From Streptomyces sp. NBC_01244 (GTDB taxonomy: Bacteria > Actinomycetota > Actinomycetes > Streptomycetales > Streptomycetaceae), in NCBI RefSeq assembly GCF_035987325.1, contig NZ_CP108488.1, positions 3,906,001 through 3,970,000 on the forward strand: DNA of 64,000 nucleotides, in the 5' to 3' direction. The translations under genes and the position numbers were made by a program. Shown one piece after another: positions 1 through 9,277 of this stretch. The notes under the pieces are model-generated. The model did not search any database. It worked only from the letters and a program-made list of their open reading frames with translations, and was not told the origin of the DNA. Position 1 is the stretch's first letter. Each line of letters opens with the position of its first letter.

Positions 1-2476
1 CGAAGGTCAGGACCGGGTGGCGCTCCTCGGGCGGGGTGGTGATCGTGGACATCTCGCGGATGCCGGTCACCGCCATCTCCAGGGTGCGCGGGATGGGGGT
101 CGCGGACATCGTCAGCACGTCGACGTTGGCGCGCAGCTTCTTCAGCTGCTCCTTGTGCTCGACTCCGAACCGCTGCTCCTCGTCGACGATGACCAGGCCC
201 AGGTCCTTGAACTTGGTCTCCTGCGAGAACAGCCGGTGCGTGCCGATGACGATGTCGACGGAGCCCTCGCGCAGCCCCTCCAGCGTCGCCTTCGACTCGC
301 CCTCGCTCTGGAAGCGCGACAGCGGCTTCACCTTGACCGGGAACTGCGCGTACCGCTCGGAGAAGGTCCCGAAGTGCTGCTGCACCAGCAGTGTGGTGGG
401 GACGAGGACGGCGACCTGCTTGCCGTCCTGGACGGCCTTGAAGGCGGCGCGGACCGCGATCTCGGTCTTTCCGTAGCCGACGTCGCCACAGATCAGCCGG
501 TCCATCGGGACCGACTTCTCCATGTCCTCCTTGACCTCGGCGATGGTGGTGAGCTGGTCGGGGGTCTCCGCGTACGGGAAGGCGTCCTCCAGCTCGCGCT
601 GCCAGGGGGTGTCGGGGCCGAAGGTGTGGCCGGGGGCCGCCATGCGGGCGCTGTACAGCTTGATCAGGTCGGCGGCGATCTCCTTGACCGCCTTCTTCGC
701 CCGCGCCTTGGTCTTCGTCCAGTCGGCGCCGCCGAGCCGGTGCAGGGTCGGGGCCTCGCCGCCGACGTACTTGGTGACCTGCTCCAACTGGTCCGTGGGG
801 ATGTAGAGGCGGTCGCCGGGCTGGCCGCGCTTGGCCGGCGCGTACTCGACGAGCAGGTACTCGCGGGTGGCGCCCTGCACGGTGCGCTGCACCATCTCGA
901 TGTAGCGGCCGACGCCGTGCTGCTCGTGGACGATGTAGTCGCCGACCTCCAGGGTGAGGGGGTCGATCGTCTTGCGGCGCCGGGTCGGCATCCGGCCGAG
1001 GTCCTTGGTGGCGGTGCGCTGGCCGGTCAGGTCGGTCTCGGTCAGGACGGCGAGCTTGAGGACCGGGTCGACGAAGCCGTTGTCGAGGGAGCCGCACGAG
1101 ACGTGGACCAGCGAGGGCTCCAGGACGGTGACGTCCGCCTCCAGCCGGGCCGCGATGCCCTCGCCGCCGAGCACCTCGACGGTACGGGCGGCCGGGCCGT
1201 GGCCCTCGGTCAGGAAGACGGTGCGCCAGCCGTCGGCGAGCCAGGCCTTGGTGTCGGCGAGCGCGCGGGCGGTGTCGCCGCGGTAGGCCTCGGGGGCGTG
1301 CATGCCGAGGGTGAGGGTGTCGCGGCCGACCGCCCCCGCCGCGTCAGCGGCATAGGTCAGCGTTTCATCCGCCGCGAACGGGGACACCGACCACCACATC
1401 ATGCCGAGCTCGCGCGCGTGCTCCCGTACGTCGGCGATCCCGCGGAGCGAGGCCGCGCCCACGTCGATGGGGGCCTCGCCACCGCCGGCGGTGGCCGCCC
1501 AGGAGGCCATCAGAAACTCCTGCGAGGTCGCCACCAGGTCCGAGGCCCGCGTCCGCACCCGCTCCGGATCGCACACGACGGCCATCGAACCGGCCGGCAG
1601 TACGTCGATCAGCAGCTCCATGTCGTCGACCAGGACCGGGGCCAGGGACTCCATGCCCTCGACCGCGATCCCCTCGGCGATCTTGTGCAGCAGTTCGCCG
1701 AGCTCCGGGTGGAGCTCGGCGAGGGCTGCGGCGCGCTCGCGCACCTGGTCGGTGAGGAGCAGCTCCCGGCAGGGCGGGGCCCACAGGCCGTGCTGGGCGA
1801 TCTCCAGGGAGCGCTGGTCGGCGACCTTGAAGTAACGGATCTCCTCGACCTCGTCGCCCCAGAACTCCACGCGCAGCGGGTGCTCCTCCGTGGGCGGGAA
1901 CACGTCGAGGATGCCGCCGCGCACCGCGAACTCCCCGCGCTTCTCGACGAGCTCCACCCGGGAGTACGCGGCGGCGGCGAGTGCCTGCGTCACCGCGCCG
2001 AGGTCCACGCTCTCGCCCTGGCGAAGGCTCACCGGGACCAGGTCCCCGAGCCCCTTGACCTGCGGCTGGAGCACGGACCGGATCGGCGCGACGACCACGG
2101 AGACCGGGCCCGCGGCGGGGTCGTCCTTGCTCGGGTGCGCCAGACGGCGCAGTACGGCGATGCGGCGGCCGACGGTGTCGCTGCGCGGGCTCAGGCGCTC
2201 GTGCGGGAGCGTCTCCCAGGACGGGTACTCCGCGACCTCGTCGGGGTTGAGCATCGAGCGCAGCGCGGCGGCCAGGTCCTCCGCCTCCCGCCCGGTGGCG
2301 GTGACCGCGAGCACGGTGCGCCCGGTACGGGCGGCCAGCGCGGCGATGGCGAAGGGCCGCGCCGCGGCCGGGCCGACGAGGTCCACGTGCATGCGGTTGC
2401 CGTCCCCGGCCGCGGTGACCGCCTCGGCGAGTGCGGGGTCCCGGGTGACGGCGTCGAGCAGTCCGTGCAGGCTCAT
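1..2476 (-). CDS. mfd: Transcription-repair coupling factor Mfd (3' end beyond window)
   Basis: The visible 825 codons translate to a textbook Mfd N-terminus (MSLHGLLDAV...). The UvrB-homology region comes first, then the RNA-polymerase-interaction region, then the start of the RecG-like motor. Walker A GDVGYGKTE lies near residue 664 and the DEEQ box near residue 763. The protein removes RNA polymerase stalled at lesions and recruits UvrA. The ATG at 2474-2476 was chosen because it fits the family N-terminus and has a GGAAAG ribosome-binding region upstream. The gene runs off the left edge, so the C-terminal motor and autoinhibitory D7 region are missing here. The long open frame on the opposite strand is a GC-skew shadow. 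Confidence 0.97.
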   Translation of the reverse strand, partial: MSLHGLLDAVTRDPALAEAVTAAGDGNRMHVDLVGPAAARPFAIAALAARTGRTVLAVTATGREAEDLAAALRSMLNPDEVAEYPSWETLPHERLSPRSDTVGRRIAVLRRLAHPSKDDPAAGPVSVVVAPIRSVLQPQVKGLGDLVPVSLRQGESVDLGAVTQALAAAAYSRVELVEKRGEFAVRGGILDVFPPTEEHPLRVEFWGDEVEEIRYFKVADQRSLEIAQHGLWAPPCRELLLTDQVRERAAALAELHPELGELLHKIAEGIAVEGMESLAPVLVDDMELLIDVLPAGSMAVVCDPERVRTRASDLVATSQEFLMASWAATAGGGEAPIDVGAASLRGIADVREHARELGMMWWSVSPFAADETLTYAADAAGAVGRDTLTLGMHAPEAYRGDTARALADTKAWLADGWRTVFLTEGHGPAARTVEVLGGEGIAARLEADVTVLEPSLVHVSCGSLDNGFVDPVLKLAVLTETDLTGQRTATKDLGRMPTRRRKTIDPLTLEVGDYIVHEQHGVGRYIEMVQRTVQGATREYLLVEYAPAKRGQPGDRLYIPTDQLEQVTKYVGGEAPTLHRLGGADWTKTKARAKKAVKEIAADLIKLYSARMAAPGHTFGPDTPWQRELEDAFPYAETPDQLTTIAEVKEDMEKSVPMDRLICGDVGYGKTEIAVRAAFKAVQDGKQVAVLVPTTLLVQQHFGTFSERYAQFPVKVKPLSRFQSEGESKATLEGLREGSVDIVIGTHRLFSQETKFKDLGLVIVDEEQRFGVEHKEQLKKLRANVDVLTMSATPIPRTLEMAVTGIREMSTITTPPEERHPVLTF

Positions 2477-2664
2477 GAAGGCGGCTTTCCGTCCGGTGAG
2501 GTGCGGCGAGTTCCCGCGGGGCGGCAACGCGAAGGACCCGACACGTCGAACGGGCCGGGGGTTCCCACCCTACGACGCGGGTCCGACAGCCGCGCGTGGG
2601 ATCCGGGCGGGATTCGGGCCGCTCGTGGCCGTGGCGGCGGGACACCCGGTCCTGCCGCGAACGA

Positions 2665-2706
2665 CCCCGGCCCCGCCCCACCCGAACGGGTGAGACGGGG
2701 CCGGGG
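2665..2706 (-). terminator. Terminator after the ABC permease
   Basis: Perfect 11-bp stem (2665-2675 with 2696-2706) with a nested CCCG-AA-CGGG hairpin in the loop. It lies 27 nt past the permease stop codon and between that gene and mfd. There is no long U tract, which is usual for Streptomyces terminators. Confidence 0.7.
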
Positions 2707-2732
2707 CGCTCCCCCGTACGACCGGCCGGCGA

Positions 2733-5306
2733 CTACTCGCTGGCGATCGCGTTCAGGACGTTCATCCGGCCCGCCCGGAAAGCCGGGACCAGTGCGGCCA
2801 GCAGGCCGACCAGGGCGGAACCGGCGAACACGCCGAGGATGGTGGGCCACGGGATCTCGAGGATCTTCATGCCCTCCAGTGCGAGGAGCCGGTGGGCGGT
2901 GGCGCCCCAGCCCATGCCGAGCCCGAGGCCCAGCAGGGCTCCGAAGAGGGCGATGACCACCGACTCCAGGCGGATCATGCGGCGCAGCTGGCGGCGGGAG
3001 AGGCCGATGGCGCGCATCAGGCCGATCTCGCGGGTCCGCTCGACCACCGAGAGGGCCAGGGTGTTCACCACGCCCAGGACCGCGACGATGATCGCGAGGG
3101 CGAGGAGTGCGTAGACCACGTTCAGCAACTGGCCGACCTGGTCCTTCAGCGCCTGCTTGTAGTCCGTCTGGTTGAGCACCTGGTACTGCGGGTACTCGGC
3201 CAGCGCCGACTTGACGGCCGCGTAGGCGGCGTCGTCCTGGCCGTCCTTCGCGGTGGCCAGCACCATGAAGGGCCTGGGCATCTTGTCGGCGGGCAGGTTC
3301 GCCTCGGCGACGGCGGTGCTGACGTACTTCATGCCCTTGTCGAGGTTGCCCTCGTCGCTGGTGATCGCCGCGACCTTGAGCTTGGCGGTCTTGCCTCCGG
3401 TGAAGGCGACCGTCAGCTCGTCACCGAGCTTGACCCGGTGCTTGGTGGCGTATTCGGAGCCCACCGACATCGAGCCCGGCTTGTAGGCGTCCGCGTGCTC
3501 GCCGGCCGTCGTCTTGCGGCGGACGTCCTGGGCGTAGGTGGGGTCCTGGACCCCGAGGCCGTCGCTCTCGGTGGTGCCGTCGGGGGCGGTGATCTTGGCG
3601 TCGACCTCCCGGTAGGCGGTGACGTGCGCCAGGCCCTGCGTCCGGCGCAGCGCTTGTTCGGCCTGCGGTACGACCGGCTGCCCGGTCTGGGACTGGACGA
3701 TGAAGTCCGCGCCGACCGACTTGTCGAGCTCGTCGGTGGCCGAGGCGACCATCGAGGAGCCGACCACCGACAGGCAGGCGACCAGCGCGAGGCCGATCAT
3801 CAGCGCGGCGGCGGTGGCGCCGGTGCGCCGCGGGTTGCGCAGCGCGTTGCGCTCGGCGAGGCGGCCTATGGAGCCGAAGGGCCGCAGCACCGGGGCGGAC
3901 AGGGCCCGGACCACGACGCCCGCGAGGAGCGGGCCGATCACGATGAACCCGATGAGGCTGAACAGCACGCCCAGCCCCAGCCACTGCGCTCCGGTGCCGG
4001 CGGCGTCGGCGGTGCCGGCGAGGTAGAGGGCCGCGGCGCCGATGCCGGTGAGGCCCAGGCCCAGGGCGGCGCGGATCCGGCCGGCCTTCTTGTCGCCGGG
4101 GGTGCCGGACTCGCGCAGGGCGGCCATCGGGGAGACCTTGCCGGCCCGGCGGGCCGGTATGAAGGCGGAGACGACGGTGACGACGACGCCGAGGACGATC
4201 CCGATGACCGGGGTGGTCCAGGCGATGGTGAGGTCCTCGGTGGACAGGCTCATGCCGAGCCCGCTCATGAGCTGCATCAGGCCGACGGCCAGGCCGATGC
4301 CGGCGGCGACGCCGAGGATCGAGCCGACCACACCGAGCAGCAGGGCCTCGATGACCACCGACTTGAGGACCTGGCCGCTGTCGGCGCCGATGGCGCGCAT
4401 CAGGCCGATCTCACGGGTGCGCTGGGCGACCAGCATGGAGAAGGTGTTGAAGATCAGGAAGATCCCGACGAGGAAGGCGATCGCGGCGAAGCCGAGCATC
4501 ACCCACTTCATGATGTCGAGGAAGTCCATGCTCTTGCGGTTGGCGTCCGCGGCTTCCTTGGCGGTCTGCAGCTTGTAGGTGTCGGCGCCGACTGCGGCAG
4601 CGACGTTCTGCTTGAGCCGGGTGTCGCTCACCCCGTCCTTGGCGGTGACGTTCACGTGCGTGAAGGCGTCCGGGGCGCCGAGCAGCTTCTGCTGCGCGGT
4701 GGCGGTGTCGAAGTAGACGACGGTCGCGCCGGGGTTGGTCACGGTGAAGGCGGCGATACCGGTGATCTTGGAGCGGATGTCGCCGGTGACGGCGATGGTG
4801 CGGATGTCGTCACCGAGTTTGAGGTGGTGCTTCTTCGCCGTGTCTCCGTCGATCATCACGTCGGTGGGGCCGCGCGGGGCCTGCCCCTCGATGATCTTCA
4901 TCGACCTCAGTTCGTTCTCGGTCCAGTTGCCCGCGAAGGTCGGGGCTCCCGTGGTCGAGCCGAGGTTCTCGTTCTTGGAGTTGACGACGGTGACCGCCAT
5001 CGAGGACACGCCGCCCTCGGCGGACTTCACGCCCTCGGCCTTCTTCACCTGCTCGACGACCGAGCCCGGCAGCGCCTGCGGCTTGCCGGTGTCGGGGGTC
5101 TCCCCGGTGGTCTCGGCCTCCTTCGGAGTGACCGTGACGTTGGCGTTGGTGACCGCGAACAGCTTGTCGAAGGTGGTGTTCATGGTGTCCGTGAACACCA
5201 GCGTCCCGCAGACGAAGGCCACGGAGAGCAGGACGGCCACGGCGGAGAGCGCCATCCGCCCCTTGTGCGCGAGGAAGTTGCGCCGCGCGGTCTTCATGAC
5301 GGTCAT
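2733..5306 (-). CDS. FtsX/MacB-type ABC transporter permease (857 aa)
   Basis: Membrane subunit of an ABC export or lipoprotein-release type transporter. It begins MTVMKTARRNFLAHKGRMALS, a short cytoplasmic lead into TM1. Two FtsX domains follow: the first has a TM block near residues 260-350 with the LMRAIGA coupling helix, and the second is near the C-terminus and repeats the motif as LMRAIGL. Two large extracytoplasmic segments of about 200 residues separate the TM blocks, giving roughly eight helices in total. The start codon overlaps the ATPase stop by 4 nt (ATGA), so translation is probably coupled. The substrate cannot be read from the sequence. Pairs of this kind in actinobacteria often lie beside a two-component system, but none is adjacent here. 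Confidence 0.92.
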   Translation of the reverse strand: MTVMKTARRNFLAHKGRMALSAVAVLLSVAFVCGTLVFTDTMNTTFDKLFAVTNANVTVTPKEAETTGETPDTGKPQALPGSVVEQVKKAEGVKSAEGGVSSMAVTVVNSKNENLGSTTGAPTFAGNWTENELRSMKIIEGQAPRGPTDVMIDGDTAKKHHLKLGDDIRTIAVTGDIRSKITGIAAFTVTNPGATVVYFDTATAQQKLLGAPDAFTHVNVTAKDGVSDTRLKQNVAAAVGADTYKLQTAKEAADANRKSMDFLDIMKWVMLGFAAIAFLVGIFLIFNTFSMLVAQRTREIGLMRAIGADSGQVLKSVVIEALLLGVVGSILGVAAGIGLAVGLMQLMSGLGMSLSTEDLTIAWTTPVIGIVLGVVVTVVSAFIPARRAGKVSPMAALRESGTPGDKKAGRIRAALGLGLTGIGAAALYLAGTADAAGTGAQWLGLGVLFSLIGFIVIGPLLAGVVVRALSAPVLRPFGSIGRLAERNALRNPRRTGATAAALMIGLALVACLSVVGSSMVASATDELDKSVGADFIVQSQTGQPVVPQAEQALRRTQGLAHVTAYREVDAKITAPDGTTESDGLGVQDPTYAQDVRRKTTAGEHADAYKPGSMSVGSEYATKHRVKLGDELTVAFTGGKTAKLKVAAITSDEGNLDKGMKYVSTAVAEANLPADKMPRPFMVLATAKDGQDDAAYAAVKSALAEYPQYQVLNQTDYKQALKDQVGQLLNVVYALLALAIIVAVLGVVNTLALSVVERTREIGLMRAIGLSRRQLRRMIRLESVVIALFGALLGLGLGMGWGATAHRLLALEGMKILEIPWPTILGVFAGSALVGLLAALVPAFRAGRMNVLNAIASE

Positions 5307-6091
5307 GACGTCCGCCCACGGGCGTCGAAGTCCTTCATGCGGTCCAGGACCTGGTCGGCGGTGGGCCTGTGCATCTCGTCCACGATCCGGCCGTCGGCGA
5401 GGAAGATGACGCGGTCCGCGTAGGAGGCGGCGACCGGGTCGTGGGTGACCATGACGATGGTCTGGCCCAGCTCGTTCACCGAACGACGCAGGAAGCCGAG
5501 GACCTCCGCGCCGGCCCGGGAGTCGAGGTTTCCGGTGGGCTCGTCGCCGAAGATGATCTGGGGCCGGGACGCCAGGGCGCGGGCGACCGCCACGCGCTGC
5601 TGCTGGCCGCCGGAGAGCTCGGTCGGACGGTGCTTGAGGCGGCCCGCCAGACCCACGGTCTCCACGACCCGGTTCAGCCACTCCGCGTCGGCCTTGCGGC
5701 CGGCGATGTCCATGGGGAGCGTGATGTTCTCCAGGGCGTTGAGCGTCGGCAGCAGGTTGAAGGCCTGGAAGATGAAGCCGATCCGGTCGCGGCGCAGCTG
5801 CGTGAGCTTCTTGTCCTTCAGACCGGTGATCTCCGTGTCGTCCAGGAAGATCTGGCCGCTCGTGACCGTGTCCAGACCGGCCAGGCAGTGCATCAGCGTG
5901 GACTTGCCGGAGCCCGAGGGCCCCATGATCGCGGTGAACTGGCCGCGCTGGATGTCCACGTCCACCGCGTCGAGGGCGACGACCCGCGTCTCGCCGGAGC
6001 CGTAGGCCTTGACGACCTTCCGCGCCCGCGCCGCGACGGCCTCATGCCCTCCAGTACCCCCGTGCCTGGTTTCGGTCATAGCCGTTGTCAC
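5303..6091 (-). CDS. ABC transporter ATP-binding protein, LolD/MacB type (262 aa)
   Basis: ATPase partner of the downstream permease. Walker A GPSGSGKST, Q-loop FQAFNLLPTL, signature LSGGQQQRVAVARAL, Walker B IIFGDEPTGNLDS and the switch His in MVTHD are all intact. This motif set is typical of the LolD/FtsE/MacB exporter group. The GTG at 6089-6091 was chosen because GAGGGG lies 7 nt upstream; a more distal in-frame start would add about 20 residues without a ribosome-binding site. The gene is the promoter-proximal member of a two-gene operon. Confidence 0.93.
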   Translation of the reverse strand: MTTAMTETRHGGTGGHEAVAARARKVVKAYGSGETRVVALDAVDVDIQRGQFTAIMGPSGSGKSTLMHCLAGLDTVTSGQIFLDDTEITGLKDKKLTQLRRDRIGFIFQAFNLLPTLNALENITLPMDIAGRKADAEWLNRVVETVGLAGRLKHRPTELSGGQQQRVAVARALASRPQIIFGDEPTGNLDSRAGAEVLGFLRRSVNELGQTIVMVTHDPVAASYADRVIFLADGRIVDEMHRPTADQVLDRMKDFDARGRTS

Positions 6092-6432
6092 GGTGTTTCC
6101 CCTCGTGTCGATGCGTCTGCTCGTCGGTTCGCGCGCTGTGACGCGCTTCATTCGAAGTCTGCTGGGCGGGGGTGCCGCGGCGCGCTGGTGCCAATCGCCG
6201 TATCCATAGGGGTGCTACCCCTACCCCCCGGACTCCCGCCCTGTAGTAACCAGTTAAGGAGCCCCGCGGCCTTTCCTCCTCCTCCCCCGGGACGAACCGT
6301 CCCTGGATCCTTATGAGGAGCAACCCCTAGGGGATCTCGCCCGTTGGGACGAGGCGCTCTGCGGGGATACCACCCCGTCATGCCGCAGTGAGAAGGTGTC
6401 CGCGCAGGTACGCACGGGGGGAAGGGTTTTTC
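6092..6432. promoter_or_regulatory. Divergent control region between ABC operon and MFS gene
   Basis: 341 bp with no credible ORF. It holds two palindromes built from the same half-site: TAGGGGT-GCT-ACCCCTA at 6207-6223 and CCCCTAGGGG at 6324-6333. A weaker 6-bp repeat (GGGACG-AAC-CGTCCC) lies at 6289-6303. Promoters for both flanking genes must lie here. I cannot assign confident -35/-10 pairs. Confidence 0.5.
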
Positions 6433-8022
6433 ATGGGCTCAGGGGAGAGCACGGGCGCGAGTACCGACGACAGTGCCGGAGGCATACCCGGGAGCGACCC
6501 GGCGAGACCCGCAGCCCAAGCCTCCGCCAAGCCGCGCCCCCGGACGGCCGTCGTCGCCGCCCTGATGCTGACCATGGGCCTCGTCGCCCTCGACAGCGCC
6601 GTCGTCGCCACCGCCGTCCCGCAGATCGTCGGCGACCTCGGCGGCTTCGCCGCCTTCTCCTGGATCTTCTCGGGCTACATCCTGGCCGGAACGGTCACCC
6701 TGCCCGTCTACGGCAAGCTCTCCGACACCTACGGCCGCAAGCCCGTCCTGCTCCTCGGCATCAGCCTCTTCCTGCTCGGCTCGCTGCTGTGCGCGGCGGC
6801 CTGGAACATGGCCGCCCTCATCGCCTTCCGGATCCTCCAGGGCCTGGGAGGCGGCGCCCTGCAGGGAACCGTCCAGACCCTGGCCGCCGATCTCTACCCG
6901 CTCAAGGACCGGCCGCGCATCCAGGCCCGGATGTCCGCGGTCTGGGCCACCTCGGCGCTGGCCGGCCCCGCGCTCGGCGGGCTGATCGCCACGTACACCG
7001 GCTGGCGCTGGATCTTCCTGATCAACCTGCCGCTGGCCGCCGCCGCCCTGTGGGTCATCAACCGTCATCTGGTCGAGCCCACCCGGGCCCCCGGCCGTAC
7101 CGGCCCGGTCGACTGGGCGGGAGCCCTCGCCGTCTTCGCCTGCGGGGGGCTGCTGCTCTTCGCACTGGTGCAGGGCGGGGTCGCCTGGCCCTGGCTGTCG
7201 GCGCCCTCGCTGGGCCTGTTCGCGGCCGCCGCCGCGCTGGGCGTGCTCGTCGTCTGGGTCGAACGCCGGGCCGAGCAGCCCATCCTGCCCGGCTGGGTGT
7301 GGCGCCGGCGCACCATCGCCGCCGTCAACCTGGCCATGGCCGGGCTCGGCCTGCTGATGGTCGCGCCGATGGTGTTCATGCCGACGTACGCCCAGTCCGT
7401 ACTCGGCCTCGGCCCCACCGGCGCCGGCCTGGTCACCTCCGCGATGACCCTGAGCTGGCCGATCAGCGCCGCCTGCGCCCAGCACGTCTACCGGCGCATC
7501 GGCTTCCGCAACACCGCCGCCACCGGAGTCGCCCTGGCCGCCCTCATCCTCGGCTCCTTCACCCTGCTCCCCTACCCCGCGCCGGTCTGGCAGCCCGTAC
7601 TGATCATGCTGCTGCTGGGCGGGGCCCTCGGACTCTTCCAGCTCCCGCTGATCGTCGGAGTCCAGTCCACGGTGGGCTGGGAGGAGCGCGGGACCACGAC
7701 GGCCTCGGTGCTGTTCTGCCGCAACGTCGGGCAGAGCGTCGGAGCGGCGCTGCTGGGGGCCGTGGCCAACGCGACCATCGCCGGCCGGCTGGCGCAGGCT
7801 CCGGTGCCCGGACTCCCCGCGACCCTGGACGACGTCTCCAAGGCCCTGACCCAACCCGGCCTCCTGTCCCAGGAGGCCGACGATTACCTGCGCCGGGCCG
7901 TCGCCGCCGCCGGGGACCACATCTTCCTCGGAGCGACCCTGGCGGCGGTCGCGTCGGCACTGGTGCTGCTGCTGGTGGCGCCGCGGCGGTTCCCGCTGCT
8001 GCCGGAGCAGCGGGAGGGGTGA
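6433..8022 (+). CDS. MFS drug:H+ antiporter, DHA2 (EmrB/QacA) family (529 aa)
   Basis: Major facilitator exporter of the 14-helix DHA2 group. After a 40-residue hydrophilic N-terminus, TM1 carries the family motif LDSAVVATAVPQI. Motif A (GKLSDTYGRKPV) follows TM2, and motif C-like glycine-rich TM5 contains GPALGG. Length matches the family. ATG 6433 was chosen because a GGGGGGAAGG ribosome-binding region ends about 8 nt upstream; an earlier in-frame start has none. The likely role is proton-driven efflux of a hydrophobic toxicant or a secondary metabolite. No local regulator gene is adjacent, but paired palindromes occur in its upstream region. Confidence 0.93.
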   Translation: MGSGESTGASTDDSAGGIPGSDPARPAAQASAKPRPRTAVVAALMLTMGLVALDSAVVATAVPQIVGDLGGFAAFSWIFSGYILAGTVTLPVYGKLSDTYGRKPVLLLGISLFLLGSLLCAAAWNMAALIAFRILQGLGGGALQGTVQTLAADLYPLKDRPRIQARMSAVWATSALAGPALGGLIATYTGWRWIFLINLPLAAAALWVINRHLVEPTRAPGRTGPVDWAGALAVFACGGLLLFALVQGGVAWPWLSAPSLGLFAAAAALGVLVVWVERRAEQPILPGWVWRRRTIAAVNLAMAGLGLLMVAPMVFMPTYAQSVLGLGPTGAGLVTSAMTLSWPISAACAQHVYRRIGFRNTAATGVALAALILGSFTLLPYPAPVWQPVLIMLLLGGALGLFQLPLIVGVQSTVGWEERGTTTASVLFCRNVGQSVGAALLGAVANATIAGRLAQAPVPGLPATLDDVSKALTQPGLLSQEADDYLRRAVAAAGDHIFLGATLAAVASALVLLLVAPRRFPLLPEQREG

Positions 8023-8098
8023 GGGCGGGGCGACTTGTCATGCTCGGGCTGAGACGGTAACCCTCTTGGGAGACGCCGCACTCCCGGGGGGACCACAC

Positions 8099-8983
8099 AT
8101 GACGTCCGCGCTCTTCGCACTCGCCTTACTCGCCGCCCTGGCGGGCCCGATCGCCCTGCGCCTCAGGCGCCACCCCGGCTTCGTCACCGGCCGCGACGGG
8201 CGCCTCTCCACCTCGATCACGCTCGCCCTGGCCTGGACGGTGATCCTGGTGTGGCTGCTCCTGGCGACCCTCGGCTACGGGCTCACCGCGGGCGGCGGCG
8301 TCGACTGGTTCCAGGGCCCCGAGGGCCCCCTGTCCTCCCTGACGACCGTCTACCTCCCGCTGCTCGGGGGCCCGTACGCCGCCCTGATCGCGGCGAAGGC
8401 GGTGGTCGGCATGCGGGTGGAGCGGGGCTCCATGGCCAAACCGGCGCCGAAGGGCACGAAGCGGCGCCCGGTGCACGACCTGATCTCGAACGACGGCGGG
8501 CGGACCGACCTGGTCGACCTGCAGTACGTGGCCCTGAGCGCGGTCACGATGCTGTACGTGGTGGCGTTCTTCCTGACGGACGTGGGCGGCGGACTACCGA
8601 GGCTGCCCGCGGAGATGTGGGCGCTGACCGGGGCGCCGGCCGGGGCGTACCTGTTGAACAAGGTGGCGGTGCGGGGCGTCCCGGTGATCACCGGGGTCTC
8701 CGTGACGGACGGTCTGCTGACCGTCGCGGGCGGCGGCTTCGGTGACAACCCGCGGGTCGAGGTGGACGGCACGCCGCTGCCGACCACGGTCGCCCCGGAC
8801 GGAGCCCTCAGCGCGTCCCTCCCCGCGACGGCGCCGCCCGCCTTCGACGTGGTGGTCACCACCCACGGCCTCCGCAGCGACCCGGCCCCCTACGCCCCGC
8901 CGTCCGACCCCGCCCCGACGGATCCGCTGCGCGGGGCGGAGTCCCCTACCCGCCCTTCCACCGTTCCCAGGGCCCGGCCCTGA
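8099..8983 (+). CDS. Membrane protein with C-terminal IPT/TIG-like segment, contains TTA codon (294 aa)
   Basis: Unrecognised family. Five hydrophobic segments are visible (about residues 4-20, 40-62, 88-110, 151-170 and 181-198). An 80-residue hydrophilic tail follows whose VITGVSVTDGLLTVAGGGFG start looks like an IPT/TIG beta-sandwich. The ATG has GGGGGGA 6 nt upstream. Codon 10 is TTA (8126-8128), very rare in Streptomyces, so translation should depend on the bldA leucyl-tRNA. The last 19 or so codons (from 8925) lie inside a dispersed intergenic repeat that recurs near 41.8 kb. The C-terminus therefore looks like read-through into a repeat, and the ancestral stop may have been lost. Confidence 0.75.
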   Translation: MTSALFALALLAALAGPIALRLRRHPGFVTGRDGRLSTSITLALAWTVILVWLLLATLGYGLTAGGGVDWFQGPEGPLSSLTTVYLPLLGGPYAALIAAKAVVGMRVERGSMAKPAPKGTKRRPVHDLISNDGGRTDLVDLQYVALSAVTMLYVVAFFLTDVGGGLPRLPAEMWALTGAPAGAYLLNKVAVRGVPVITGVSVTDGLLTVAGGGFGDNPRVEVDGTPLPTTVAPDGALSASLPATAPPAFDVVVTTHGLRSDPAPYAPPSDPAPTDPLRGAESPTRPSTVPRARP

Positions 8984-9086
8984 CCCGGTCCTCAAACGCC
9001 GGACGGGCTGAAAGCGGGGTCCCGGGCTGCGCCCGAACCCCTGGGGCTCCGCCCCAGGCCCCGGTCCTCAAACGCCGGACGGCTGA
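8925..9086. repeat. Dispersed Streptomyces-type intergenic repeat, partial copy
   Basis: 8925-8952 matches 41781-41808. A CCTCAAACGCCGGACGG motif follows at about 8990-9006 and again from about 9065, and the two copies flank a perfect 7-bp GC hairpin (CTGGGGC-TCC-GCCCCAG, 9041-9057). The same hairpin and motif occur in the copy near 41.83 kb. The hairpin may act as a transcription terminator for the preceding gene. The rest of the gap to 9277 shows nothing recognisable. Confidence 0.7.
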
Positions 9087-9277
9087 AATACCCGGTCGGA
9101 GGCTTGCGGCCCGGGTCGGGGACGGGGGCGGGGTGGGGTTGGCCGGGACGTAAAGCGTGATGTGTGGCGCAGACACACCCCACGGCTGTCGAAGCAGAGC
9201 CGAGGGCGCCTAAATCATGCAGTCCAGGCCGACACCCCACCCCGCCCCCGGCACCGACCCCCACCCGCAGCCCGGCC

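Noticed and set aside
17..2956. 979-codon open frame on the plus strand
   Set aside because: It lies antisense to mfd, whose protein is unmistakable. The frame is open only because of extreme GC skew at codon positions, and its product is low-complexity Arg/Gly/Leu/Asp sequence.
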